DNA of 64,000 bases from Fragum whitleyi. Taxonomy: Eukaryota; Mollusca; Bivalvia; Cardiida; Cardiidae. The stretch's first letter is position 1. Each line of letters starts with the position of its first letter. The notes beneath the pieces were generated by a model that did not search any database, was not told where the DNA came from, and worked only from the letters and a program-made list of their open reading frames with translations. Below, in pieces: positions 36,525 through 45,300 of the stretch. Location: NCBI GenBank assembly GCA_948146395.1, contig OX411544.1:53025933-53089932 (forward strand), read 5' to 3'. Made by a program: the position numbers and the translations under genes.

Positions 36525-36896
36525 AGGGGTGTAACAATAGGACTAACTATCGCTGTATTGTGATATTTTACCTTGCAATAGCAATAGGTCGATAGCAATA
36601 TTTCAAGTCAATAGATATTGCAATAGTTCCTCTGACTATCGATAGTTTACAATAGTTTTTATAAAAATGATAGAACTAAATATAGTAACAATGATGCCTT
36701 TCTGCAGGTTTTCATCAGAGAATGGGGTAAAATCAAATTCTTTTTAAGGGAATACCTGTAATCAACTTATTTGATCATTTACTCGCCATGACACATTAAC
36801 AATGATTATTATCTGTTTTTTCTGTAAAAAAACTATTGTGATAGTATTGCAATACCGTTTTCTGACTATTGCAATACTATTCCACTAGCAACTTTA
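36525..36896 (+). mobile_element. Possible hAT-like terminus with TATTGCAATAG-rich body
   Basis: TAGGGGTGTAACAATAGG resembles hAT ends, followed by repeated GCAATAG/CTATTGC words as in many hAT MITEs. No matching right end was found. The 7.8-kb element is inserted at its right side. Confidence 0.35.
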
Positions 36897-36905
36897 CTAT
36901 AGCAA
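36897..36905 (+). repeat. 9-bp target duplication, left (ctatagcaa)
   Basis: Identical to 44703-44711; the next bases on either side differ. It directly abuts the TIR. Confidence 0.75.
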
Positions 36906-36966
36906 CGGTGCATAGAAATACTGAAACGCATAAACGCTGAAACGCAATGTAAATACTGAAACGCAC
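36906..36966 (+). repeat. Left terminal inverted repeat of the 7.8-kb element
   Basis: Begins CGGTGCATAGAAATACTGAA and contains three direct TGAAACGCA motifs in 45 bp. Confidence 0.8.
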
Positions 36967-37985
36967 TTATGATATTGGTTTTTTCTGATTACTTTTACCT
37001 GTGGTGAAATCACCGAAACGCAGGGCTATCGTAGTGGATTAAACGCGGATGTGTAAATGCTAGATTTATATTAACCCATTATCAGACGACGAAACTTAAA
37101 GGACAACTCTGAAATCGTTCTTATTATTTATATTTTTGTTAAAAAGTATTGGAAATAGAATCGCTTTGAAAGATCGCTGGATTTAATATATTGTTATTAT
37201 TATTTTTATTTTTTGTTAAAAAAGAATCATTGGAAACAGACAAGTTTTGAAAGATCGCTGGATTTATTATATCGTTACTATTATTTTTATTTTTGTTAAA
37301 AAAGAATCATTGGAAATAGACAAGTTTTGAAAGATCGCTGGATTTATTATATCGTTATTATTATTTTTTTGTTATTATATTATACAGAAGAAACATATTA
37401 TTTTGGTTTCAAATTAGTCTTTTTACGAGGTTTAAATACGACGACGTGTTGATGATCGCGATACTGTCCATCATAGAAGATGGTGTGTTATTGCATCCCC
37501 ATACTTACAAATACTGAATCGCACACCTCCTTTGCTACGAAAGGAAATATTAATAGTTGAAATACTCGTGCGGTTTGTCCTTAAAAAATATTAATTAATG
37601 TATGACATGTATATAATACTTTTCTAGCTAGGAGTCCACATGTCATTTAGCTGGATCCATACGACAGAATAAGATATATATCACCCAAATGCCTTGATAA
37701 AGACACATAGTGTTGACACGTGTGTATTAAGATAGAAATACCGAAACGCACACGTCCGATATAATAGAACACCCCTACATGTATATAGAAATCAATAACT
37801 GAAACGCACTGATAGAAAGGGATCGTGTGCCCATTTATTGAAATACTGAAACGCACATGTGTTTAATTTGTATATTTGAAAAGCAAATAACGAAAACGCA
37901 ATGATTAAGGAATAAAGGCCGTCTGCTTGAATAGTAATCTTGATTAACTACTGAAACGCACAAGTCCTTTTCTGTCAAAGATAAT
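36918..37985 (+). repeat. Left-arm array of ACTGAAACGCAC motifs
   Basis: GAAACGCA-type words in one orientation near 36923, 36940, 36957, 37014, 37517 (variant GAATCGCAC), 37741, 37800, 37848, 37893 (AAAACGCA) and 37956. Spacing is irregular. They are candidate binding sites for the mobilising protein. Confidence 0.7.
37125..37375 (+). repeat. 80-bp tandem repeat, three copies
   Basis: The core TTGAAAGATCGCTGGATTTA recurs at about 37166, 37247 and 37327 with a (TTA)n-rich spacer. Confidence 0.75.
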
Positions 37986-38179
37986 CAATTACTGAGCGCT
38001 CTTATAATGGTAGGAAGGATACATATAAAGTGAGAAATTTGTCAACGAAGAGGTAGGTTTGTCCCCCGTTAAGGCTGCATTGAGGATAGCTATTTCTATT
38101 TAACAGCTTAAAAGTGGGTGAGGTGTTGTCTGCAAATGATGTGATAGTAACTGTAAATGACAAGGTGCGAACAATTTGA

Positions 38180-38192
38180 CTTCTTTTTTTTC
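38180..38192 (-). promoter_or_regulatory. Purine-rich tract resembling a histone downstream element
   Basis: On the minus strand, GAAAAAAAAGAAG follows the stem-loop by about 3 nt. Histone pre-mRNAs carry a purine-rich U7-pairing element in the same order, usually slightly further downstream. Suggestive only. Confidence 0.35.
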
Positions 38193-38195
38193 GAT

Positions 38196-38211
38196 GGCCC
38201 TGAGAAGGGCC
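38196..38211 (-). terminator. Histone-type mRNA 3' stem-loop after the Tpt1-like gene
   Basis: Minus strand GGCCCTTCTCAGGGCC: a perfect 6-bp stem (GGCCCT/AGGGCC) with a TCTC loop. It fits the metazoan replication-dependent histone consensus (GGYYCTTYTMAGRRCC; UYUM loop). It starts 20 nt after the stop codon. The plus-strand reading has a GAGA loop and does not fit, so it is oriented with the gene. Confidence 0.65.
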
Positions 38212-38221
38212 GTTTATATTA

Positions 38222-38227
38222 TTTAAT
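38222..38227 (-). terminator. ATTAAA, possible alternative polyadenylation signal
   Basis: ATTAAA lies 4 nt after the stop codon on the minus strand, ahead of the stem-loop. It is a common variant signal, but short AT-rich words are frequent here. Confidence 0.25.
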
Positions 38228-38231
38228 TGTG

Positions 38232-38771
38232 TTACTTTCTTCTAAAAGTTACACATTTAAAGAAACAAGGCTTGATTATTCCAGCACTGTTTCCAGATGC
38301 GGCGATGTTTCCATCTTCAAGACGGAATAGCTTCAAGCCTTGCTGGAGATATTTCTTCACATTTAATGTGATGACGACCTGTGAGCCATGTCTCAATCGG
38401 GCCCTTTCGGTGGCGAAATGGACATATTGATGATTCATCGTCTTCAGGCCTTCCCGTTTGATCTGCTCATAAGCTGCGACAGTAGTGCCATGACAGCAGT
38501 ATCCAATTAGGACAGGATCCTTAATTGGAATACCGATCAAATTCAAATCAATAGGAATTGAATGACCGGCTGCTGCCCTGACATACTGTCTACAGTCTGA
38601 CATGAACAATCGTTGTTTGTCTGATGGCTGCCGTATCACTGCTTCAAGTTTGTAGTAGTCGATTGGGAAGTGTTGTAGAATGTGTTCGACTGGAGCATAT
38701 GCATTTCTGTTCACTGGTGCTGTCGGGTTATGTCTCAGATATCGAACGATTTCTCTGGATAATTCTTCCAT
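38232..38771 (-). CDS. TRPT1: Tpt1/KptA-family RNA 2'-phosphotransferase, intronless
   Basis: Tpt1/KptA enzymes remove a 2'-phosphate from RNA (the tRNA splice junction in fungi and plants) using NAD+, and some members ADP-ribosylate nucleic-acid ends. The 179 residues run through all family blocks in order: LSREIVRYLRH (R13, H14), KQRLFM (52-57), YVRAAAGHS (R65, H70), HGTT (94-97), VHFA (117-120), and RHGSQVVI (R127), then the Gly-Asn C-terminal block. The Arg-His-Arg-Arg catalytic set appears kept; the usual GHS-preceding Gln is Ala. Length equals bacterial/archaeal KptA and is shorter than vertebrate TRPT1. The start is in a good context (TTACCATGG). No introns, a TATA-like box and a histone-type 3' hairpin surround it. 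It lies inside the 7.8-kb TIR element, so it is cargo or an element gene, not necessarily the host housekeeping copy. Confidence 0.9.
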   Translation of the reverse strand: MEELSREIVRYLRHNPTAPVNRNAYAPVEHILQHFPIDYYKLEAVIRQPSDKQRLFMSDCRQYVRAAAGHSIPIDLNLIGIPIKDPVLIGYCCHGTTVAAYEQIKREGLKTMNHQYVHFATERARLRHGSQVVITLNVKKYLQQGLKLFRLEDGNIAASGNSAGIIKPCFFKCVTFRRK

Positions 38772-38805
38772 GGTAAGATATTAGTAATGAGGATATAGGA
38801 CATGG

Positions 38806-38817
38806 CTTATATTTAAA
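38806..38817 (-). promoter_or_regulatory. TATA-like box of the Tpt1-like gene
   Basis: Minus strand TTTAAATATAAG lies about 35-46 nt before the ATG. Transcription starting about 30 nt downstream would give a leader of roughly 10 nt and would skip the out-of-frame ATG at 38801-38803. Inference from position only. Confidence 0.35.
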
Positions 38818-38984
38818 GCGTATGAGTGTAACTGATTACTACTGAAACCGTTTACTCAACGAAAGCTGTCATTGTCACAGATTGATTACGCCATATTAAT
38901 TGCCTGTTAATTAATGTTCGATAAAAGGTCTCAGTGTACATAATTAAAGATTTTTAATTCAACTTTTCTGAATGACAAACTTGA

Positions 38985-39345
38985 CATTAAAGGACTGAAT
39001 AGGTGTCAATTATTGCAAAAATCAGCTTAGAAAATATTTTTTGTGGAAAATTGAAACATAGTTGAAAAGAAGAAATTGATTGAAAACAACTCATCCCTGC
39101 CCAAAGTGTTTTGATCCATATTGATACCTGAAATATTGTTGTTGACTGGTCCAAAATTAAAATAAGTAACAACAACAACTTTTACTTGATGCTTTGTCGA
39201 ACCCGATTTATTAAGGGGGGAATCGAAACATTGTGGGAAAAGAAGAAATTGGATGTAACTGCATCATTTCTACGATTTTAGTTTTCAACCCAGTAACCAT
39301 AATCAAAAGTTTGACAGGTCAAAATTCAAAGACTGTACTGACAAG
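38985..39345 (+). repeat. Two degenerate F-like repeats
   Basis: GAAAAGAAGAAATTG words after ATTG(T)GGAAA recur near 39060 and 39236, each followed by diverged F sequence including GACTGGTCCAAAATT. They lie within the 7.8-kb element. Confidence 0.35.
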
Positions 39346-40340
39346 AACTTTAATTGACGATATCTTCAACAGCACTTGTTTTTTTAGTTTTTTTTTTTTT
39401 TTTTCAATTTTATTTTTTGGCGCGTCAAGAAGCAGTTTAATGTATCAATAATTTAATTCTTGTTAAGTTCATCAAAATTTATGCTATTTGAGGCTAAATC
39501 TTTACATTTTGATTAAAGAGATTATATCATAAGATCTCAAAAACTTTTTTGATAATTTCATTGGGGTATGAAACAAAAAAAAACTTAATTACACTTATGG
39601 TTGAATCCGCTTCGCGTAATTATACAGTGTAATTATATTTTAATTTTCATACCGTAATGAAATCAACAAATACTGGTTTTATCGTAAATGCCTACTTAAA
39701 TCTGTCTAGATTCGGCCGTTAAACAACTAAGGAAGCAGAATACAGGGGATTAAATAATGCCTATGTCACTGTATAACTTGTCAATTATGTCAACAAGATA
39801 TAGCAACCGATATTTCTTATTGAATAGATTGCAAGTCGCAAATCGAAAAAAGAAAAATACACACATCAAAGCATAATCTATGATAATACCCAGTTTACCA
39901 TCATATTTGCAGTAAGGGCTCCTAAGCATGGATTCGGGAGAATTCTATTTTTCGCGTCCCTCTTTACGAATATTAACTAATTGTTGGATTATAATAATTA
40001 TTGGTACTAAGGAATATCGGAATCTGTTTGTAAACTAGTATGAATAGCTTTTAATCAAAACAATCTACAAAACTGTCGAAAACAGATAACATAGATATTT
40101 ATTGTATTGTCCGTTAATTAAAGAGGTAACAGATACACCGCACTTTAATCACAACCAATTATCACCTTTATATTTAACTATTGAGTTTACTTGAAACAGC
40201 GACCATTAAGATGAAACTTCATGAACCCTTTGACGGGCGATTTGTTTGTCACATGAAATGTCCTGCAAATGCTATATTAACTCTGGACAGGATGGCGACC
40301 GTGCCACACATCTCGCTCGTTACGTCCGCGACACGTCACA
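39346..40340. other. AT-rich interior and possible promoter of the PHD exon
   Basis: No gene seen. The last 180 bp before 40341 become CpG-containing (GCGACC, TACGTCCGCGACACGTCACA), which fits a start region for the plus-strand PHD exon. Confidence 0.35.
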
Positions 40341-40546
40341 ATGGCAGACTTCCCGTGTGGAGTTTGTAAAAACGAATGCGTAAATGACGTGATTCAATGT
40401 TATCAGTGCGAATTATGGTTCCATCACAATTATCTTGGAATGACAAAATCAGTGCTAAAATCATGGTCTACCAGGACATTAAGTTTCTTCTGTAGGATGT
40501 GTTCTTTTGTGGATGGATTATACGATGCGGAGAAAGCGCTGCGAAG
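40341..40546 (+). CDS. Divergent PHD-finger protein, first coding exon
   Basis: ATG in a fair context (CACAATGG) opens 68 codons plus 2 bases ending at an excellent splice donor (AAG/GTAAGTG at 40547). Residues 4-54 look like a PHD zinc finger: C6-x2-C9, C20-x2-C23, W26-F-H28, and C51-x2-C54 (FPCGVC, IQCYQC, LWFHHNYLGM, FFCRMC). The family has Cys three residues after the His; here it is Tyr31, a single G-to-A change from Cys. So one zinc ligand is missing, unless C13 substitutes. PHD fingers with this CGVC..WFH..C-LGMTK style are common in mollusc repeat-associated proteins. It lies inside the 7.8-kb element, divergent from the Tpt1-like gene. Downstream exons are uncertain. Confidence 0.6.
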
Positions 40547-40556
40547 GTAAGTGAAA

Positions 40557-40588
<32 letters not shown>

Positions 40589-40649
40589 AGAGGTCAAACA
40601 AAAAAGAAATCGGATGAAGGTAGAATTTCTAAAGAGCTGGTGTATAAAC

Positions 40650-40965
40650 AATACCGGTACATATCATTTTGATAAGCTCACCGTTTTATCAGTGAATTTA
40701 TCAAAGTCTTATACAACGTTTTCTCATATCCGATGTCTTCTAAGTGGTGCCCAAAAGTTCGCACACACGAATGATGCGCTTTTCGATAATTTGTCATGAA
40801 ATGAGTGTGTTTTTGTTTTGTTTTTTGTCTCATTATCGCAAAAAAGAATTGAACGAGTTTTTTGAGATCGATTCATATTTCATTTTGTGAACAAAAAGGA
40901 TATATTCGACCAATTGTGAAAATGTAGCTTTGATGCTCACTGGATGAAATATAAATCGATCGTTT
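40650..40965 (+). repeat. Dispersed repeat N, copy 1
   Basis: GATAAGCTCACCG, CAGTGAATTTATCAAAGTCT and later GAAAATGTAGCTTT match 54530-54840 in order. It lies in the putative intron after the PHD exon. Confidence 0.45.
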
Positions 40966-41241
40966 ACTGAAACAAACGATAGTCAACATCCTCTTTATAA
41001 GACATTGGGCACCAATGATAGGTCTGCGAACGTGAAGGTGAATATCATTATGCGCATGAATTCACGCACAAGGGGGAATTCAATTTCTTAACGTTTCACG
41101 AACGTTAGTTTATAAAAGGTTTAGAGAGCGAATCCCACTTTGCACATAAGATCATGTACATTGGGGATTACATTTTCTAAACGCATCACAAACGTTAAGA
41201 AAGTTAATCCATAGATGCACAAGATCCCCTTTTGGGAACAG

Positions 41242-41495
41242 GGGAATTTCGGTTGGCCCAAACCCACCGACATTTTCAAATGACAAAGAGTGAATGGGTA
41301 GAGAAAACAAAAGACCAACGAGACAAAATTTTCAAAAAATTCAGACATTATATCCCAAATGACGAAGGGATCTTGACTTCGACTGACGGCCAGACCGACA
41401 TCAAAGCGCCACGCACCCATGGACGTAAACCTGGACAGAGAAAAAGAGGTATTAATGAAAGAACGCGAACAAGCAAAAAGGCAAAATTGACGTAA
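41242..41495 (+). CDS. Possible downstream exon: lysine/arginine-rich tail
   Basis: An open frame (stop-free from 41208 to the TAA at 41493-41495) reads WVEKTKDQRDKIFKKFRHYI and ends in a very basic tail (GRKPGQRKRG, TSKKAKLT) like a nuclear localisation signal. It follows the PHD exon on the same strand. The AG at 41240-41241 is the wrong phase for the PHD donor; the AG at 41289-41290 is in phase but has a poor pyrimidine tract. Coding status is therefore doubtful. Confidence 0.25.
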
Positions 41496-41539
41496 TCTTA
41501 CTTTAAGCACGGTTAAGTGTCGATTAACCTAAAATCGTT

Positions 41540-41742
41540 TCGACCATTCCGGTGTGGGGACGACCGTCGCATGCATGTAAAATGCAGACATGTATATTAA
41601 TGATGATAGTGATAAATATAAATAAATAAATATTTAGTTAAGCCAATCAAATGTATTTAGGACTGCGTGAAACGGTTTAGAGCCGATACGTTTACGTATT
41701 GACCGTCCCGGTGTGGGGACGACCGTTGCATGTATGTGTAAA
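41540..41742 (+). repeat. Direct repeat, about 40 bp, two copies 160 bp apart
   Basis: CGGTGTGGGGACGACCGTCG (from 41551) recurs as CGGTGTGGGGACGACCGTTG (from 41710), each preceded by GACC(AT/GT)(T/C)CC and followed by CATG(C/T)ATGT. No function assigned. Confidence 0.55.
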
Positions 41743-41761
41743 TTTAAAAATGATCAATTAA

Positions 41762-41912
41762 GGTAGTGGACCCGTAATAATTTTGCAATATCTCATAATT
41801 ATTGAACAGTGTTAACTGAGGTTTCCAAATGATTTTCATTTGGAAACCTCGGTTAACATTGTGAAAGAATATGTGGTCCGAAATGTTGCGGAACTATTAC
41901 GGGTCCACTACC
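41762..41912. mobile_element. 151-bp near-perfect palindromic MITE with TTAA duplication
   Basis: TTAA at 41758-41761 and 41913-41916. Ends GGTAGTGGACCCGTAATAAT and its inverse. The centre GAGGTTTCCAAATGATTTTC with inverse forms the hairpin tip. Inserted within the 7.8-kb element. TTAA suggests a piggyBac or Kolobok mobiliser. Confidence 0.75.
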
Positions 41913-42047
41913 TTAATTAAGAATCTTATGGGGCTAGAGAGCCTTTAGGGGGGTATTTTTGCCTTGGTTTATCCACTCCCTTACAGCCCGATTAGATTCT
42001 GAAAATTTAATTCTAAACTTGCATGTAAAATATAATGATGCTATTTT

Positions 42048-42080
42048 GGTGTAAAAATAAAATAAAAAAAAAAAAAAAAG
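42048..42080 (+). other. AATAAA followed by an A-run
   Basis: AAAATAAAATAAA then about 16 A. Could be a genomic A-tract, or the end of a retrocopy. No source transcript identified. Confidence 0.3.
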
Positions 42081-42176
42081 ATGGACTCAAAGTAGAGCCA
42101 CGTCCCCGCCGTTGAGTCTGGTAACATTTTTTTAAATGGCTGAGTGTTCTACAAAAATAGCAAAAATATTCATTAA

Positions 42177-42341
42177 ACAAGAGCTGTCACTGTAAGATGA
42201 CAATGCCCCCGACACCGCTTTGATTTAGAAGTTATGGCCAATGTTAAAGTTTTTGGACGGAATGACGGACGGACGGACGGACAGACGGACGGACGGACAA
42301 GTCAAATTTATGATGCCTCCCTATCGGGGGCATAAAAATTA
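42177..42341 (+). mobile_element. Minimal complete HINE-like element (165 bp)
   Basis: ACAAGAGCTGTCACTGTAAG then ATGCCCCCGAC; short body; GACGGACGGACGGACGGACA tract; end CTCCCTATCGGGGGCATAAA. The 5' subterminal ATGCCCCC is the inverse of the 3' GGGGGCAT. It shows the whole architecture with no tandem core. Confidence 0.75.
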
Positions 42342-42516
42342 ATGATAAATCTTCTTAACAGGTCTTATAACCCTATCATTGACGTAGGTACAAGTGATTT
42401 TTCTTATTTTTCGATAATTGTAATTTCTTTTTGATATTCCATGCGACCGAAACCTCATGACTACAATATTATCACGATAATTTATTTATTGATTTTTCTA
42501 TACGAATTTAAACGAG

Positions 42517-44145
42517 CCTTATGTTGATATAAAACTCGGTACACAGATATATTAATTACTGAAACGCACGAAGCGTCTCAAATTGGCGAATGTGCGTTTC
42601 AGTATATTCAATAACGCCGTGTATTGATTTTCATATCTACGTGCGTTTCAGTGTTAATTTTTCCAGCTTAGCATTGCTATTCTACTATATCATTAAACGT
42701 TTTCATAAATGTTGTACCTTTTGTGATTATTATTTACATATCTTACATCCGAATATTGAAATATATATCTTTTTCGTTGGTCACTTGTGATTAAGCCTTA
42801 GGTTGATATAAAACTCGGTACACAGATATATTAATTACTGAAACGCACGTCTCAAGTTAAAGATTGGAGAAAGTGCGTTTCAGTAAATTCAATAACTCCG
42901 TGTATCGATTTTCTTATCTATGTGCGTTTCAGTGTTTATTTTTCCAGCTTAGCGTTGCTATTCTACTTTATCATTAAACGTTATCACAAATGTTGTATCA
43001 TGTTAATATTTTGTATTCATCATACATGTGATATTTACTTATGTCAAAAAAGTAATTGATATACACGAGTTTTATGGTAGAATATATGTCTGACAATTCA
43101 CTTCTCGACATTTACCCCTATTTCATAAAGATGAATATTTTTGTTCGTTCGTCTTCACTTTTGTGGTTATTATTTACATATCTTACACCCGAAAATTGAA
43201 ATATATCTCTTTTTCGTTGGTCACTTGTGATTAAGCCTTAGGTTGATATAAAACTCGGTACACGGATATATTAATTACTGAAACGCACGTCTCAAGTTAA
43301 AGATGGGTGAAAGTGCGTTTCAGTAAATTCAATAACTCCGTATATCGATTTTCTTATCTATGTGCGTTTCAGTGTTTATTTTCCCAGCTTTACATTGCTA
43401 TTCTAGTTCATCATTTAAAAAGGTTATCAAAAACATTGTATCCTGTTAATATTTTGCATTCTTCATACAAGTGATATTTACTTATGTGAAAATTATACAG
43501 GAGTTATAAGGTAGAATGTTTGTTATAATTCAATTGACGACATTTACCAACTTTTCATATACATGAACATTTTTCTTTGTTAGCTTACAGTATTGTGATT
43601 TATATTAACATTTTATACACAAAACATATCTTATTGTTGGAATAATACTGTTAATTAGCCCTTCGTTTGTAAAAAAAGATCGGTACGGTGAGATTAATTA
43701 CTGAAACGCATGAAGTGTCTCTGGTTAGAGATAAGTGTATGTGCGTTTCAATATATTTAATATCACCATGTGTCGATTTTCATTTCAACATGCGTTTCAG
43801 TGTTAGTGTTCCAACCTTGACATGGCTATTCTTTTATGTCAGTGCAAACCGTCTGCAAATGTTTTATATCTACATCTCAGGGCTAATTAATCAGGCTCTA
43901 TGAATGGTTTAAAGAATGTCAATGTTTTTATACTTTATTGAGAATTGATACAACATTTATAACTATTCTTTTTTTCTTTTGGTCCTTCATATCGTAATTT
44001 GTTAAACTTATTTTTGCTTTTATTTCTGCCCTTGAACTCTTTAAAGTTATACCGAGATGTTAAATACCGAAACGCACAGTGTTGATTTCAGTTATTCAAT
44101 ATCGCCGTGTATTGATTTTCATATCGACATGCGTTTCAGTGTTTA
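42517..44145 (+). repeat. Right-arm array of paired TGAAACGCA motifs in 280-440-bp units
   Basis: Units start near 42517, 42793, 43234 and (diverged) 43655, with a partial one near 44050. Each has TTAATTACTGAAACGCAC, then after about 20-30 bp GTGCGTTTCAGTA, then after about 35 bp GTGCGTTTCAGTG, followed by CCAGCTTAGCATTGCTATTC-like sequence. The motif pairs face each other. Frames at 42590-42790 and 43688-43903 are repeat products. Confidence 0.75.
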
Positions 44146-44640
44146 CTTTCCCAATTAAACTTTGCTGTTGAGTAATCATAGATATTAGATTTGTAGATTA
44201 CATCAAAGATTTTGAAACGGAAGAATTGTTGGGTTATTACGACTTAAAACCCTTCTTTAAAAACGCTAACTAATTAAGTTTCTTTATGGTCCATTTGTTC
44301 CCGTTCCGGTGTGTTTAACTTTTTTCCTACATCACTTTATCGTGAGATCTGCTTACGAATGTAACAGTTTCAAATAATCAATTATGTTCACTAAAATTTG
44401 ATTCAGTATGTTTCGTCTTTTATTTATATATATATGAAAAGAAAGTAAAAAGAAATGGTGCAACTGTTAATTCCAACTGTAATAGTCTAATATTTGTGGT
44501 CTGGTAATGGGTTAAATATTGGTCTGATGATGGTTAGACCACGACCAACAACAACAGCGATCAAAAAGATTGAAAAAAGTGTTTGAAAACAAAATTAAAA
44601 GACATCCATGTCCTGTAATAACAACAAATTACTTTTTTGT

Positions 44641-44702
44641 GTGCGTTTCAGTAATTACATTGCGTTTCAGCGTTTATTGCGTTTCAGTATTTCTATGCAC
44701 CC
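44641..44702 (-). repeat. Right terminal inverted repeat of the 7.8-kb element
   Basis: Reverse complement begins GGGTGCATAGAAATACTGAA and holds the same three motifs as the left TIR. Confidence 0.8.
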
Positions 44703-44711
44703 CTATAGCAA
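44703..44711 (+). repeat. 9-bp target duplication, right (ctatagcaa)
   Basis: Exact match to 36897-36905. Confidence 0.75.
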
Positions 44712-45001
44712 TACAAATTTTGAACTCAATAGTCACCCATAAAGGCAGAGAAGAATTAGCAAAATACAGAATACTGGCATAGTTTTCTACCCACTCAGCA
44801 AGTCAGACACCAGTCCTCAGTTCAGAATGACAAAACGGTGCAAACATTTTTCCAATTATACCCAGCTTCACATGCAAGGGTGGAGTCTCATTTGGTATTT
44901 TTTTAGCAACCTCTACTGTTTCAGAAGAAAACGTTTGAAAGAATAAATCTTAAGTAATTCCATTGTTTGGATTAATGTCAGATATGTTTTGGGGAGCTTA
45001 C

Positions 45002-45095
45002 CACTAACTTCTTCGGTTCCTTCTGTCAGAATGTCTTTGGTAAGATTAGACAGTTGACCTGTCAAAGATGACAGACTGCCTCCTAACCACGACAT
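45002..45095 (-). CDS. TRIP11: TRIP11/GMAP-210-like first coding exon
   Basis: TRIP11/GMAP-210 is a long coiled-coil golgin of the cis-Golgi; its N-terminus is an amphipathic (ALPS) helix that senses curved membranes. Minus strand: ATG at 45093-45095, 31 codons plus 1 base, donor GTAAGC at 44996-45001. The peptide is rich in Ser, Thr, Gly, Leu: [20 protein letters not shown] then [10 protein letters not shown]. Human TRIP11 has [26 protein letters not shown], so the match covers nearly the whole exon. It lacks the first Gly-rich dozen residues of the vertebrate protein. No later exon of this very long protein was recognised at lower coordinates; the 7.8-kb element begins 293 bp inside the first intron. 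Confidence 0.8.
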
Positions 45096-45300
45096 TTCTC
45101 AGCAGATTTGCCTCGGTGAGATTAAAAAGCGTCAGGACAAATGTAGATACGCAAGATTCGTCAGATGCAAATGTCACTGTTCGACCAAGGGACAAAATAC
45201 GCCGAATAAACCAGAATGTTTTGATTTTTACCGACTTGCCTACACGCTGGCGGCCATATTTAATTTTCAACTGAGCATGCGCAGTATTGAAAAGGGAGGT
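45096..45300 (-). promoter_or_regulatory. Promoter/5' leader of the TRIP11-like gene
   Basis: Just upstream on minus are TGCGCATGCTCAG (NRF1-like, about 45277-45289) and ATATGGCCGCCAGC (YY1-like, about 45246-45259), with no TATA box: a housekeeping-type promoter. The sequence is CpG-containing unlike its surroundings. The plus-strand 68-codon frame here is a shadow. Confidence 0.5.

Larger units (their letters stand above)
36906..44702. mobile_element. 7.8-kb gene-carrying DNA transposon with 61-bp TIRs
   Basis: Terminal inverted repeats at 36906-36966 and 44641-44702 match over about 61 bp, apart from the first base, one indel and one substitution. They are flanked by the 9-bp duplication ctatagcaa. 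The TIRs each hold three TGAAACGCA motifs, and the arms (to about 38.0 kb and from about 42.5 kb) hold many more. The interior has an intact Tpt1/KptA-like gene (minus), a PHD-finger exon (plus), an 80-bp tandem array, and smaller MITEs inserted later. No transposase was recognised. A 9-bp duplication with long TIRs and gene content suggests a MULE/Pack-MULE-like element, but superfamily is inference. Confidence 0.8.

Noticed and set aside
38196..38211. Hidden histone gene nearby explaining the stem-loop
   Set aside because: No histone-fold frame on either strand within several kb; the only gene ending there is Tpt1/KptA-like.
41121..41510. 129-codon minus-strand frame
   Set aside because: Antisense shadow of the plus-strand basic frame; no family resemblance.
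36906..44702. Classification of the 7.8-kb element as hAT from its TAGGGGTG-like right flank
   Set aside because: hAT elements give 8-bp duplications; here 9 bp match exactly and the TAGGGG letters straddle the duplication at one end only.
27509..45095. A direct TRIP11-Pellino fusion by splicing 45002-45095 to 27509-27607
   Set aside because: The donor phase (1) and acceptor phase (0) do not match, and no bridging exon is visible.
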